Assembly (NCBI RefSeq): GCF_035581345.1
Contig: NZ_CP141608.1
Coordinates: 1,816,001 to 1,880,000, forward strand
Direction: 5' to 3'
From: Pseudomonas sp. JQ170C
GTDB taxonomy: Bacteria; Pseudomonadota; Gammaproteobacteria; Pseudomonadales; Pseudomonadaceae
DNA: 64,000 bases
Positions 41,509 to 50,297 of the stretch are shown here, one piece after another. A model generated the notes under the pieces. It did not search any database, was not told where the DNA came from, and worked only from the letters and a program-made list of their open reading frames with translations. The translations under genes and the position numbers were made by a program. The stretch's first letter is position 1; each line of letters begins with the position of its first letter.

Positions 41509-43019
41509 GCCGGGGCGAGCGGAACATAAAGTGGATCGAAGACTTCTGCTGCATCCCCGAAGGTCGCCTTGTTGGTCAGCGAGTGAAGCTGACCAAGCAC
41601 CAGAAGAAGTGGATCAAGCGGATCTACGATACGCCGACCCGCACCTTCATACTTTCGATGGCGCGGAAGAACGCTAAGACCGCCCTGTCAGCATTCATCT
41701 TGTTGCTGCACCTGTGTGGTCCGGAAGCCCGGCCCAACTCCCAGCTTTACAGCGCAGCGCAGTCGCGAGACCAGGCGGCAATCCTCTTTGAGCTGGCGGC
41801 CAAAGTCGTCAGGATGAGCCCGGATTTATCCGAGTACGTGAACATTCGGGATACGGCCAAGGAACTGCTTTGCGGCGAGCTGGGTACTTTTTACAAGGCG
41901 CTGAGCGCTGATGCGGCAACCAAGTTCGGGCTCAGCCCGGCGCTGGTCATCCATGACGAATTGGGGCAGGTGATCGGGCCTCGGTCGCAACTGTACGAAG
42001 CGCTGGAGACCGCCAGCGCCGCCCAGGAGCAGCCGCTATCGATCATCATCAGTACGCAGGCTCCGACAGACGCCGACCTGCTCAGCTTGCTAATCGACGA
42101 CGCCCTGACAGGCGCCGATCCGCGAAACAAGGTCGAGCTTTGCACGGCATCGATGGACATGGACCCGTTCAGCGAGGAGGCGATACGTCAGGCAAACCCG
42201 CACTTTGACGACTTCATGAACAAGGATGAGGTGTTCCGCCAGGCTTCGGACGCCAAGCGGTTGCCCAGTCGAGAGCCAGCCTATCGGAACCTGATTCTCA
42301 ACCAGCGGGTGGAGGCGCGTAGTCCGTTTATTCCCCGGGCAATTTGGCAGGAGAACGGTTCCGCGCCAGATTGCCTGGAGGGGCAGGCGGTCTATGGAGG
42401 TCTCGATCTTTCCAGTGTGAGCGACCTGACAGCACTGATCCTGGTGGGCGAACAAGGCGATGTTGAATCGACATTCTGGTTGCCAGAGGAAGGCCTGGCC
42501 GAGAAGTCTCGAAACGACCGCGTACCTTATGACCAGTGGGCCAGAGACGGTTTCTTGCAGACGACTCCGGGCCGTGCGATCGAGTACGAGTTTGTTGCCG
42601 AGTTCCTACGCGGGGTGTTCGACCGTTATGAGGTTCAGTGCCTCAACTTCGACCGGTACAACATGCGGTTCCTCAGGCCTTGGCTGGAGCGAGCGGGCTT
42701 CAGCGAGGAAGAACTGGCCAAGTTCAAGGAGTTTGGTCAGGGCTTCGTCAGCATGTCGCCAGCGCTGCGGGAGTTGGAGTCACGTCTGCTGGCCAAGAAG
42801 CTCCGTCATGGCATGCATCCAGTGCTGTCGATGTGCGCAGCAAACGCCGTAGCGGTTAGTGATCCGGCCGGTGGGCGCAAGTTTACCAAGGCGAAGGCCA
42901 GCGGCCGAATTGATGGAATGGTTGCCCTCGCAATGGCCGTGGCCGCAAGCAGCGATACGCCAGAGGTTGTAAGCAGCCTCTCTGACCACATTTCAAAATA
43001 CGGAATCAGAACCCTATGA
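41487..43019 (+). CDS. Terminase large subunit
   Basis: 510 residues, Terminase_1/HK97 type. ATPase part with a Walker A-like SMARKNAKTA and Walker B LVIHDELGQV. The nuclease domain starts at VYGGLDLSSVSDLTALIL, with further acidic residues in QCLNFDRYN. Packages DNA into proheads and cuts at genome ends. Confidence 0.93.
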   Translation: MAVKRRLSRGERNIKWIEDFCCIPEGRLVGQRVKLTKHQKKWIKRIYDTPTRTFILSMARKNAKTALSAFILLLHLCGPEARPNSQLYSAAQSRDQAAILFELAAKVVRMSPDLSEYVNIRDTAKELLCGELGTFYKALSADAATKFGLSPALVIHDELGQVIGPRSQLYEALETASAAQEQPLSIIISTQAPTDADLLSLLIDDALTGADPRNKVELCTASMDMDPFSEEAIRQANPHFDDFMNKDEVFRQASDAKRLPSREPAYRNLILNQRVEARSPFIPRAIWQENGSAPDCLEGQAVYGGLDLSSVSDLTALILVGEQGDVESTFWLPEEGLAEKSRNDRVPYDQWARDGFLQTTPGRAIEYEFVAEFLRGVFDRYEVQCLNFDRYNMRFLRPWLERAGFSEEELAKFKEFGQGFVSMSPALRELESRLLAKKLRHGMHPVLSMCAANAVAVSDPAGGRKFTKAKASGRIDGMVALAMAVAASSDTPEVVSSLSDHISKYGIRTL

Positions 43020-43225
43020 CCCCTGAAGACGAAGTGCTCCTTAATGAAGGGGCATCGGTCCTTGTTCGCCTGCGCGAAAGTTTGCCGGATGCAGTTGGAT
43101 TGATCGGCTTCGGGCTGCTTGCGCGTGGCCTGTGGGTCGGCTTCGGTGAAGCCGTATCGCTATCTGTATGTGGCGTGATCCTGATGGCGTTATCGATCTA
43201 TGCGATCCGTCGAGGGGGTAGCTAA
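43016..43225 (+). CDS. Small membrane protein between terminase and portal genes
   Basis: 69 residues with two hydrophobic segments (VGLIGFGLLARGLWVGFG and VSLSVCGVILMALSIYAI). ATGA overlap with terL and TAATG overlap with the portal gene. Function unknown. Confidence 0.6.
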   Translation: MTPEDEVLLNEGASVLVRLRESLPDAVGLIGFGLLARGLWVGFGEAVSLSVCGVILMALSIYAIRRGGS

Positions 43226-44421
43226 TGCTCCGGGCTCTCCTTGGTAGAAAGAGCGACCCGCAGATCATCGATACGCCGGAGAAGCTTGCGCAAGCACTCG
43301 GTGCCGGATACGAAAGCGCATCGGGGCAGCGGGTAACGACCACCAGCGCCATGCAGCAGCTGGTAGTGTTCAACTGTGTTCGCGTGTTGGCCGAGTCAAT
43401 CGGCATGCTGCCGTGCAGGCTGTTCAAGCAGACCGGCAGGGTTCGGCTTCCTGCAGATGATCACCGTCTGTTCCCGCTGCTGTCGATGGCCCCCAATGGC
43501 TATATGACTGCCCAGGAGTTCTGGGAGATGCTCGTGGCCTGCCTCTGCCTGCGCGGCAACTTCTACGCCTATAAGGTCGAAGCCCTCGGCAACGTGGTGG
43601 AGTTGCTTCCACTCAATCCGGACATCGTTCAGCCCAAGCTCAAGGACGACTGGACGGTTGAGTACAAGGTGGACTTCAAGAGCGGCCCGCGAACCCTCAC
43701 GCAGAAGGAAGTTTGGCACGTCCGGTTGTTCACGCTGGACGGTCTGAACGGTCTCAACCCAATCGCCTACGCACGCCAGGCCCTCGGCCTTGGCCAGGCC
43801 ATGGACGCCCACGCGGCGAAACTCTTCACCAATGGCGCGGTTACCAGCGGGGTGCTGCGCACTGAGCAGAAGCTGACCGAGGAAGCTTTTGGCCGACTCA
43901 AGACCGAGTTCCAGGGCGAGCACATGGGCGTGGCGAACGCCTATAAGCCGATGATCCTGGAGATGGGGCTGGACTGGAAACCGATCAGCCTGAATGCCCA
44001 GGACACCCAGTTCATCGAGTCGAAGAAGCTGACCGAGTCGCAGATCTGCGGCTTGTACCGTGTTCCGCCGCACCTGGTGGCGAGTATGGAGAAGATGACG
44101 CTCAACAACATCGAACACATGGGCATGAGCTTCGTGAACTATTCCCTGGTTCCGATCATGACCCGCATCGAGCACCGCATTCAGGTTGGCCTGCTCAACG
44201 AGAAAGACCGCCTAAACCATTACGCCAAATTCAACGCCGGGGCCCTGATGCGAGGCGACCTCAAGGGGCGCTACGAATCCTATGGCAAGGGTATCCAGTG
44301 GGGGATTTTGAGCCCCAATGATTGCCGAGAGCTGGAGGATGAGAACCCCCGCGAAGGTGGCGACATCTACTTGACCCCAATGAACATGACCACCAAGCCG
44401 GAGGGCGGCAACAGTGCTTAA
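43225..44421 (+). CDS. Portal protein (HK97 family)
   Basis: 398 residues. Family features FNCVRVLAESIGMLPCRLFK, YGWEx-like MLVACLCLRGNFYAY, PDIVQPKLKDDWTVEYKV, and SQICGLYRVPPHLVASMEKMTLNNIEHMGMSFV. Forms the dodecameric ring through which DNA enters the head. Confidence 0.93.
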   Translation: MLRALLGRKSDPQIIDTPEKLAQALGAGYESASGQRVTTTSAMQQLVVFNCVRVLAESIGMLPCRLFKQTGRVRLPADDHRLFPLLSMAPNGYMTAQEFWEMLVACLCLRGNFYAYKVEALGNVVELLPLNPDIVQPKLKDDWTVEYKVDFKSGPRTLTQKEVWHVRLFTLDGLNGLNPIAYARQALGLGQAMDAHAAKLFTNGAVTSGVLRTEQKLTEEAFGRLKTEFQGEHMGVANAYKPMILEMGLDWKPISLNAQDTQFIESKKLTESQICGLYRVPPHLVASMEKMTLNNIEHMGMSFVNYSLVPIMTRIEHRIQVGLLNEKDRLNHYAKFNAGALMRGDLKGRYESYGKGIQWGILSPNDCRELEDENPREGGDIYLTPMNMTTKPEGGNSA

Positions 44422-45061
44422 GAAAATGCGTGTCCCCTTTGAGCTCAAGGCGCTGTCCGAGGCCGGCGAGTTCGAGGGGTATGGCTCCGTGTTCGGGGTC
44501 AAGGATCATGGCTCCGATATCGTCATGCCTGGCGCCTTTACCGATTCGCTGATCGAGTGGAAGGGCAAGAACAAATTGCCGCCGGTTCTTTGGCAGCACA
44601 AGACCCACGAGCCCATCGGCCCTCACACCGACATGAAGGAGGATGAGAAGGGCCTGTATGTAAAAGGCCAGTTGCTGATCGATGACGATCCGCTCGCTCG
44701 CCGGGCCTATGCCCACATGAAGGCTCGCAGCGTGACCGGTTTATCTATCGGCTACACGCTCGATGATTGGGAGTGGGACAGCGTCAAGGGCGCCTACCTG
44801 CTCAAGAAGATCACCCTGTGGGAAGTGTCGGTGGTTACGTTCGCCATGAACGAGGCGGCTTATGTCACTGATGTGAAATCTCTGCTGGAGCGCGGGGAAA
44901 CCCCGCCGCCCAGCAAAGTGGAGCGAGCCCTGCGAGAGGTAGGGTTTTCCGGCTCCCAAGCCAAGGCCTTCATGGCCAAGGGCTACGGCGCAGTTTCACC
45001 GCGAGAGGCGGGTGCCGACGACGCACTTCAATCACTGAAATCCCTTTTGGACAAAATGTAA
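44414..45061 (+). CDS. Prohead protease (HK97 family)
   Basis: 215 residues, GTG start overlapping the portal gene by eight bases; an ATG four codons later is possible. FEGYGSVFGVKDHGSDIVMPGAF at the N-terminus, catalytic His in LPPVLWQHKTHEPIG, and Ser in KARSVTGLSIGYT. Cleaves scaffold and capsid N-termini in assembly. Confidence 0.92.
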   Translation: MLKKMRVPFELKALSEAGEFEGYGSVFGVKDHGSDIVMPGAFTDSLIEWKGKNKLPPVLWQHKTHEPIGPHTDMKEDEKGLYVKGQLLIDDDPLARRAYAHMKARSVTGLSIGYTLDDWEWDSVKGAYLLKKITLWEVSVVTFAMNEAAYVTDVKSLLERGETPPPSKVERALREVGFSGSQAKAFMAKGYGAVSPREAGADDALQSLKSLLDKM

Positions 45062-45071
45062 GGAGCCTCTC

Positions 45072-46274
45072 ATGGCTGTTGAAAAGAAAGACATCGATGA
45101 CGTCGCCGAAGCCCTGGGCCGTAAGTTCGACGAGTTCAAGAAGACCAACGACAAACGCATCGAAGGGCTGGAGGAGGAGAAGGGCAAGCTCTCTGGCCAG
45201 GTCGACACCCTGAGCGAAAAGCTGGGCGACCTCGACTCGCTGAAGTCGGCGCTGGAAAAGGAGCTGGCCGACCTGAAGCGTCCCGACGGCACCGGCACCA
45301 AGGCTGCCAGCGAGCACAAGACCGCGTTCATGCAGTTCGTCCGCAAGGGCATCGATACCGGCCTGGGCGACCTCCAGGCGAAAGCCTTGCAGATCGGTAA
45401 CGATGCCGATGGCGGCTACGCGGTGCCGGAAGAACTGGACCGCAGCATCATTGAACTGCTGAAAGACACTTCGCCGATGCGCCAGGTGTGTAACCAGATC
45501 ACTGTCGGTACCCCAGACTACAAGCGCCTGGTCAGCTTGGGCGGCGCTGGCTCTGGCTGGGTCGGCGAGACCTCTGCGCGCCCTGCGACCGGAACCCCGA
45601 CTTTGGGTCAGATTGCCGCGTTCATGGGCGAGATCTACGCCAACCCGCAGGCCACCCAGACCAGCCTGGACGACATCTTCTTCAATGCCGAGGCCTGGCT
45701 GAATGCTGAGGTGGCTCGCGAGTTCTCCGAGAAGGAAGGCGCCGCTTTTACCAGTGGAGATGGTGTCAACAAGCCTAAAGGCTTCTTGGCTTACGATCTT
45801 GTTCTGGACGACGACAAGACCCGTGCGTTCGGTAAGCTGCAGAAACTGATCTCAGGCACCGCCGGCGGCTTCAATGGCGACAAGATCATTGATCTGATCC
45901 ACTCGCTGAAAGCAGGCTATCGCGCCAATGCCCGCTTCATGATGACCAACCTGACCGTCGCCTATGTCCGTAAGCTGAAGGACAGTCAGGGCAACTACCT
46001 GTGGCGCCCGGGCCTCGAAGCTGACAAGCCGTCCACCTTGCTGGGCTACGGCATTGTGGAGAACGAGGACGTGCCTGACGTCGCCGCCGACGCCAACGCC
46101 ATCTCTTTCGGCGACTTCCAGCGCGGCTACACCATCGTGGACCGCATCGGTACCCGTGTGCTGCGCGACCCCTACACCAACAAGCCCTACGTGGGCTTCT
46201 ACACCACCAAGCGCGTCGGCGGCATGCTCGTCGATTCCCAGGCGATCAAGGTCCTCACCCTGAGCGCGGCCTGA
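45072..46274 (+). CDS. Major capsid protein (HK97 family)
   Basis: 400 residues. N-terminal coiled-coil scaffold-like delta region (residues about 1-85: DEFKKTNDKRIEGLEEEKGKLSGQVDTLSEK), then the HK97 fold starting near LQIGNDADGGYAVPEELDRSIIELLKDTSPMRQ. Also has GWVGETSARPATGTPTLGQI and a C-terminal VGFYTTKRVGGMLVDSQAIKVL. The delta region would be removed by the upstream protease. Confidence 0.95.
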   Translation: MAVEKKDIDDVAEALGRKFDEFKKTNDKRIEGLEEEKGKLSGQVDTLSEKLGDLDSLKSALEKELADLKRPDGTGTKAASEHKTAFMQFVRKGIDTGLGDLQAKALQIGNDADGGYAVPEELDRSIIELLKDTSPMRQVCNQITVGTPDYKRLVSLGGAGSGWVGETSARPATGTPTLGQIAAFMGEIYANPQATQTSLDDIFFNAEAWLNAEVAREFSEKEGAAFTSGDGVNKPKGFLAYDLVLDDDKTRAFGKLQKLISGTAGGFNGDKIIDLIHSLKAGYRANARFMMTNLTVAYVRKLKDSQGNYLWRPGLEADKPSTLLGYGIVENEDVPDVAADANAISFGDFQRGYTIVDRIGTRVLRDPYTNKPYVGFYTTKRVGGMLVDSQAIKVLTLSAA

Positions 46275-46314
46275 CTGTGTGGGCGCCTACGGGCGCCCAT
46301 CCACTGGAGTATTT

Positions 46315-46596
46315 ATGCCGATTATTTCCGTAGAAACGCCGTTCAAGTTCGCCGAGGGTGGCAACGAGGTGGTTGAGATCCCGGTCGGCGAACACGACGT
46401 CTCCGATCGCTGTGCGCTGGTGGCTGTTGAGCATTTGGGGGTGGCCACCTATCTCGATGGGCAAGGCCGCGCTGAGGTCGACCCATTCAAGATGAGCGTG
46501 CCAGAGCTTAAAAAGTGGCTGGCCGCCAAAGGCATCGCGTTCGACCCTGGCGCGAAGAAGGAAGAGCTGAAGGCGCTGGTCCCGAAAAATGATTGA
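46315..46596 (+). CDS. Head-region protein with C-terminal HeH-like domain
   Basis: 93 residues from MPIISVETPFKFAEGG with GGAG before the ATG. C-terminal part (MSVPELKKWLAAKGIAFDPGAKKEELKALVPKND) is a helix-extended-loop-helix (HeH/SAP-like) motif. Possibly a capsid-associated or connector accessory protein. Confidence 0.65.
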   Translation: MPIISVETPFKFAEGGNEVVEIPVGEHDVSDRCALVAVEHLGVATYLDGQGRAEVDPFKMSVPELKKWLAAKGIAFDPGAKKEELKALVPKND

Positions 46597-46906
46597 TCTG
46601 GTGAGCGTGAAGGCGCATCTCCGGGTGGATGGTGACGAAGAGGACGTTTTGATTCAGGGCTACACGGACGCAGCCCTGAGCACCTTCGAGCTCTGGACCA
46701 ATCGCACACTGATCGAGGAAGGTGCCGCGCTGCCTGACCCAGTTGGTAATGCCTTGAAAATCACCAAGGCCATTCGGCAGGGCGCCCTTCTGTTGATCGG
46801 GCACTGGTACGCAAGTCGCGAGACTGTCGTTATCGGAACGATCACCGCCGAACTCCCCATGGCCACCAACGCGCTGTGGAAGCCGCATCGCTGGGTGAAC
46901 ATATGA
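46589..46906 (+). CDS. Head-tail connector protein (gp6-like)
   Basis: 105 residues: MIDLVSVKAHLRVDGDEEDVLIQGYTDAALSTFELWTNRTL is the typical opening of HK97 gp6-type connectors, followed by an ITKAIRQGALLLIGHWYASRE helix. Attaches below the portal. Confidence 0.87.
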   Translation: MIDLVSVKAHLRVDGDEEDVLIQGYTDAALSTFELWTNRTLIEEGAALPDPVGNALKITKAIRQGALLLIGHWYASRETVVIGTITAELPMATNALWKPHRWVNI

Positions 46907-47223
46907 GGGCAGGCCCGCTGAAGCATCGGTGCGTGGTGACGAAGCCGCACCGACAGAAGAACGCGTCCGGTGGTGCCATCGAGACCTGGCTGGACGCCGG
47001 AAAGGTCTGGGCGGAAATCACCATGCCGACCGGCCGTGTCGCTCCATTCGCCGAGCAACTACAGGCGGTTATCAGTGCGGAGATCCGCATCAGGCCCCGG
47101 GCGGACATCGTAGCGGGCTGGCGACTCAGCGAAGGCGGCGTGACCTACAAGGTCGAGGCCCCATTGCTTGATAACGACCGCACCATGATGCGCCTGCTGT
47201 GTTCCACCGTTTCTAATCCATGA
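46903..47223 (+). CDS. Head closure / head-tail adaptor protein
   Basis: 106 residues starting MRAGPLKHRCVVTKPHRQKNASGG at the ATGA overlap; TWLDAGKVWAEITMPTGR and VISAEIRIRPRADIVAGWRL are typical of SPP1 gp16/HK97 gp7-type adaptors. Confidence 0.85.
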   Translation: MRAGPLKHRCVVTKPHRQKNASGGAIETWLDAGKVWAEITMPTGRVAPFAEQLQAVISAEIRIRPRADIVAGWRLSEGGVTYKVEAPLLDNDRTMMRLLCSTVSNP

Positions 47224-47233
47224 GGTACACCCA

Positions 47234-47404
47234 ATGAAGATTCGTGCACTGGGCCCGCTCTCCGGCGCTTCTGGCGATCGCGTGAAGGGCGAAGAGTTCG
47301 AGGTGGACAAAGCGTATGGCAAGGGCCTGGTTGCCCGAGGCTATGCCGAGGAAGTCACCGAGAAGGCCGAAAAGCCAGCCAAAGTCGAAACGGCTAAGGA
47401 GTAA
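47234..47404 (+). CDS. Small phage protein (56 residues)
   Basis: MKIRALGPLSGASGDRVKGE and 36 more residues: a short beta segment (EFEVDKAYGKGLVARGYAEE) and a Lys/Glu/Ala tail. Sits between adaptor and gp10-like genes in the same direction with short gaps. Similar short head-region proteins occur in many siphophages; function unknown. Confidence 0.65.
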   Translation: MKIRALGPLSGASGDRVKGEEFEVDKAYGKGLVARGYAEEVTEKAEKPAKVETAKE

Positions 47405-47407
47405 TCC

Positions 47408-47983
47408 ATGGCCGCTCGCCGCTCCAGGATGTCCGGCGACTTCAAGCTTCGACGGCTTCTGCGCAATATCCACAAGAACATGGATAACGAGCTGAAGCCT
47501 GCAATGCAGGAGGCCGCTGACCGAGTGCTGCAAACGATGAAGGACCTGGTACCCAAGGACACGGGAGATGCAGCAGCAGCGCTGACGGCGTTTGTCTCGT
47601 CTAGCGGTCTGAACGCCGAGGTTGGTTTGCGTGGCAAGCTCAACAATCAGCGTTACTTTTACCTGCGCTTCATCGAGTACGGCACAAAAGGTTACTCCGG
47701 CAAGCTGTACCACCGCACGGACATCAATGCCGTGTCGGGTTCGCACACCACCAATCGGGACCGCTCGAAGCTCAGCGGCAAGAACCGGCTCGGGCGCCGC
47801 GATACGAAGAACAAGAGCGACGGCACAACCTTCTTCGGCAAGTACCCGGACATTCCGGCCAGGCCGGCACATCCTTGGCTCCGGCCTGCGATGCAGGTCA
47901 ACCGGGAGTTCGTTCTGGCGGAGATCGAGGCGGCGATCACCCGCACGCTTCGTAAGGCAAGTCAGGGGGTAGGCAATGGCTGA
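47408..47983 (+). CDS. HK97 gp10-like tail-component protein
   Basis: 191 residues. ELKPAMQEAADRVLQTMKDLVPKDTGDAAAALTAFVS and RFIEYGTKGYSG, then IPARPAHPWLRPAMQVNRE are hallmarks of the HK97 gp10 family, which joins tail to head. Confidence 0.88.
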   Translation: MAARRSRMSGDFKLRRLLRNIHKNMDNELKPAMQEAADRVLQTMKDLVPKDTGDAAAALTAFVSSSGLNAEVGLRGKLNNQRYFYLRFIEYGTKGYSGKLYHRTDINAVSGSHTTNRDRSKLSGKNRLGRRDTKNKSDGTTFFGKYPDIPARPAHPWLRPAMQVNREFVLAEIEAAITRTLRKASQGVGNG

Positions 47984-48362
47984 TCCATCCGTTGCCCTTC
48001 AAGAGGCACTGTTTGCGCGGCTTGAGGCTGAAGTCAGTTGCCCCGTATTCGACGGCGCGCCGATGAACACTCCGAAGCCCTATGTCTCCATTGACCGGGA
48101 AGTCTCGTCGAACATTCGCCCGATCGCGGGGCGCAAGCGCGAGCAACGCCTGATCTATCTCTCGGTGTGGTCCGATGCTATCGGTCAGGCCGAGGTCAAG
48201 CGCATCAACGGCGAGATCATCAATGCCCTGGACGAGCGCAGACTGCCGCTGGCCACCGGCCGAGCGGTGTCTGTCCGCGTCGAGCAGGTTGATGCCCAGC
48301 GAGACGCCGACGGCATTACCTACCAGGGCTCGATCACGGTTCGCGTGATCACCACCCACTGA
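47976..48362 (+). CDS. Tail terminator / completion protein (DUF3168)
   Basis: 128 residues: VALQEALFARLEAEVSCPVFDGAPMNTPKPYVSIDREVS and VSVRVEQVDAQRDADGITYQGSITVRV match DUF3168 tail-completion proteins. Overlaps the gp10-like gene by eight bases. Confidence 0.85.
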   Translation: MADPSVALQEALFARLEAEVSCPVFDGAPMNTPKPYVSIDREVSSNIRPIAGRKREQRLIYLSVWSDAIGQAEVKRINGEIINALDERRLPLATGRAVSVRVEQVDAQRDADGITYQGSITVRVITTH

Positions 48363-48417
48363 ACCCAACACCGGCCGCGCTGCGGCTTTTATCCAATGTG
48401 CCTTTGGAGGAACCCCC

Positions 48418-48918
48418 ATGGCCGAAGACAATCTCAATACAGCTGCCGGTTGCCGGATCGCGCTCGGCGGCAAAACTGGTGCTGACACCGAAACCGAGTA
48501 CAAGGCTGATACCTACGTCGATATTGGCGAGGTCGAAGACCTTGGCGAGTTCGGCGATACCTTCAGCAGCGTTACCTTCACTTCGCTGCGCGATGGCCGG
48601 GTGCGCAAGTACAAAGGCACCGCCGATGCTGGCGACCTGACCGTAGCTGTCGGCCTGGACAACGGCGACGCCGGCCAGGTAGCCCTGAAGGGCGCGCACA
48701 AGGACCGCAGCAAGGGCGACTACAACATCAAGATCACCCTGAACGACGGCGATCCTGATGCCAACCCTGTGATCAACCCGACCACGTTCTACTTCCGTGG
48801 CAAGGTGATGAACAACACCGTTGCTGCAGGCAGCGCCGATAACGTTGTTCGTCGCAACGTCACCATCGGCATCAACTCCGACATCCTCGAGCTGATCCCG
48901 GCCCCGGTCACCCCATAA
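48418..48918 (+). CDS. Major tail tube protein
   Basis: 166 residues, strand-rich with DTYVDIGEVEDLGEFGDTFSSVTFTSLRDGRVRKYKG and a YNIKITLNDGDPDANPVINPTTFYFRGKV segment. Composition and position (after the terminator protein, before the chaperone pair) identify the tail tube. Confidence 0.87.
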   Translation: MAEDNLNTAAGCRIALGGKTGADTETEYKADTYVDIGEVEDLGEFGDTFSSVTFTSLRDGRVRKYKGTADAGDLTVAVGLDNGDAGQVALKGAHKDRSKGDYNIKITLNDGDPDANPVINPTTFYFRGKVMNNTVAAGSADNVVRRNVTIGINSDILELIPAPVTP

Positions 48919-48957
48919 CGCGCGGGGCTCCGGCCCCGGCTTCACAGGAAGTAATCC

Positions 48958-49287
48958 ATGAACAAGACTTTGCACGGCACTTTTACCGTACAGGTGGGTG
49001 AGGAGTCATTCGACCTGGTGCCGACTCTCAAGGCAGTGCGCGCAATTGAGGCTCGCTTTGGCGGCCTGCGCGGTGCGTCGCAGGTGATCACCGCCCTGAG
49101 TGTGGATGGTGTCGCGATCATCATCGCCGCCGGCGCCGGCCTGGAGGGCAAGGCGGCCGAAGCCATCCCTGAGAAGGTCTGGCAGGCTGGTGTGCTCGAA
49201 GTGTCGACTCAGGTGAATGCCTACCTGGCGGCGCTGTACAACCCTCGGGGAGCCGACAAGGGAAACGCGGCAGCCGGGAAGGCGTAA
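48958..49287 (+). CDS. Tail assembly chaperone, short form (G-like)
   Basis: 109 residues: GTFTVQVGEESFDLVPTLKAVRAIEARFGGLRGASQVITAL is the gene-transfer-agent/tail-chaperone family pattern. Contains the slippery heptamer at 49260-49266 near its end; a share of ribosomes should shift -1 and make a longer product. Both forms bind the tape measure protein during tail assembly. Confidence 0.88.
   Translation: MNKTLHGTFTVQVGEESFDLVPTLKAVRAIEARFGGLRGASQVITALSVDGVAIIIAAGAGLEGKAAEAIPEKVWQAGVLEVSTQVNAYLAALYNPRGADKGNAAAGKA
49260..49266 (+). promoter_or_regulatory. Programmed -1 frameshift site
   Basis: GGGAAAC in the phase G-GGA-AAC, an ideal X-XXY-YYZ heptamer, 15 bases before the zero-frame stop codon. 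The -1 frame is open from here to 49538. Same heptamer type as lambda G/GT (GGGAAAG). Confidence 0.85.
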
Positions 49288-49538
49288 GCGTCGTCGAGGA
49301 CGGCAGCTACGTTGACCGGCTGTTTGCGATTGCTACGGGCTGGCTTGGTTGGTCACCCCGGGCGGCCTGGCGCACACCGCTCCCTGAGTTGTTCCTGGCC
49401 CTGGATGCCCGGATCGAATGGACGCAAATGACCAACCCATTCGGCAGCGGAAAGGCAGCGGGCCCGAAGGAGAAGCCCAAGGCTTCGACCGTAGCGGACA
49501 AGCTGCGGCAGGCGCTGACTGGGAGAAAAGCGCACTAG
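49266..49538 (+). CDS. Tail assembly chaperone extension (T-like part of a G-T fusion)
   Basis: After the shift the -1 frame reads RGSREGVSVVEDGSYVDRLF, then a Trp-rich helix (GWLGWSPRAAW), PELFLALDARIEWTQMTNPFG and a basic tail ending in GRKAH. It has no start codon of its own near the junction. The fused product would have 193 residues (48958-49266 joined to 49266-49538). Gene-transfer-agent-like phages carry an equivalent T domain. Confidence 0.82.
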   Translation, partial: RGSREGVSVVEDGSYVDRLFAIATGWLGWSPRAAWRTPLPELFLALDARIEWTQMTNPFGSGKAAGPKEKPKASTVADKLRQALTGRKAH

Positions 49539-49586
49539 TGCTTGGCCGGACTTTGATACCCTTCCGCTTTTCGAAGGGAGAACTTT

Positions 49587-50234
49587 ATGCGTGAATGGAT
49601 CTATGCCGGCGCACTATTGATGCTGTCTGGCTGCGGGGGTGGAGATGACTCTGGCAAGTCCGCCACCCAGCCCGCAGCGCAAAAAGTTGGAACCATAGCT
49701 GATTGGATCATGAAGGACTATCCAGATAACTCCATAATAATCGGCAGTGATAAATCAGATCCGACCTATGGGAAGTTTAAGGATGTTATTTCTAGGGTTA
49801 ATCAAGAAAAGAACGATGCGGCCGAGTTAGTGGCTAGAAAGTGCCAGCGTGTTGCTAGCGTACTCTTTATGCGAAGAGAGAGCTCGCTGGATAATCTTCG
49901 ATTTATGGTTGACTGTGAGTCAGGCGAGCGCTATGAAGTAACGAGCAGTGATATTTCTCGGGGGGCATCGGTGCGCCCTGATTCCGAAAAAGCCATAGGC
50001 AGAGTTGACGCTATCAAAAAGTGTAAGGAGCTAGTGTCTGATAAGTATCCGGATAGGAGTCTGTTGGACTTTAGTGAATTTTCAGATTCTAACTACTATA
50101 AAGCGCAAAACGGCAATGTGCGACTTCTTCTCGGTTTCCAAGAAACTAATGCGATTGGAACCAAATCGAACTGGCGCGCAGCTTGTATCTTTGACACCGA
50201 TTGGAAAGGTGAGGTGGTTATAACCTCGAACTAA
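49587..50234 (+). CDS. AT-rich lipoprotein cargo gene in the tail module
   Basis: 215 residues. Signal peptide with lipobox MREWIYAGALLMLSGC, then a Gly/Ser linker and a soluble domain with several cysteines (KCQRVASVLF, FMVDCESGERY, AIKKCKELV, AACIFDTDW). Codon use is distinctly A+T-rich against GC-rich neighbours, and an intrinsic terminator follows at 50261. Single-gene insertion between chaperone and tape measure genes is a typical place for lysogenic conversion or superinfection-exclusion lipoproteins. Function inferred from location only. Confidence 0.7.
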   Translation: MREWIYAGALLMLSGCGGGDDSGKSATQPAAQKVGTIADWIMKDYPDNSIIIGSDKSDPTYGKFKDVISRVNQEKNDAAELVARKCQRVASVLFMRRESSLDNLRFMVDCESGERYEVTSSDISRGASVRPDSEKAIGRVDAIKKCKELVSDKYPDRSLLDFSEFSDSNYYKAQNGNVRLLLGFQETNAIGTKSNWRAACIFDTDWKGEVVITSN

Positions 50235-50260
50235 CAACGTCTGCGTTATGTGATTTCCGA

Positions 50261-50287
50261 AGCCTGACCTAGCGTCAGGCTTTTTTG
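50261..50287 (+). terminator. Intrinsic terminator after the lipoprotein gene
   Basis: AGCCTGAC/GTCAGGCT around CTAGC, followed by T residues. Confidence 0.88.
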
Positions 50288-50297
50288 TGGAGAGACT

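Noticed and set aside
49542..49572. Dedicated promoter for the lipoprotein gene
   Set aside because: TTGGCC is seen but no acceptable -10 at proper distance; expression signal cannot be claimed from sequence.
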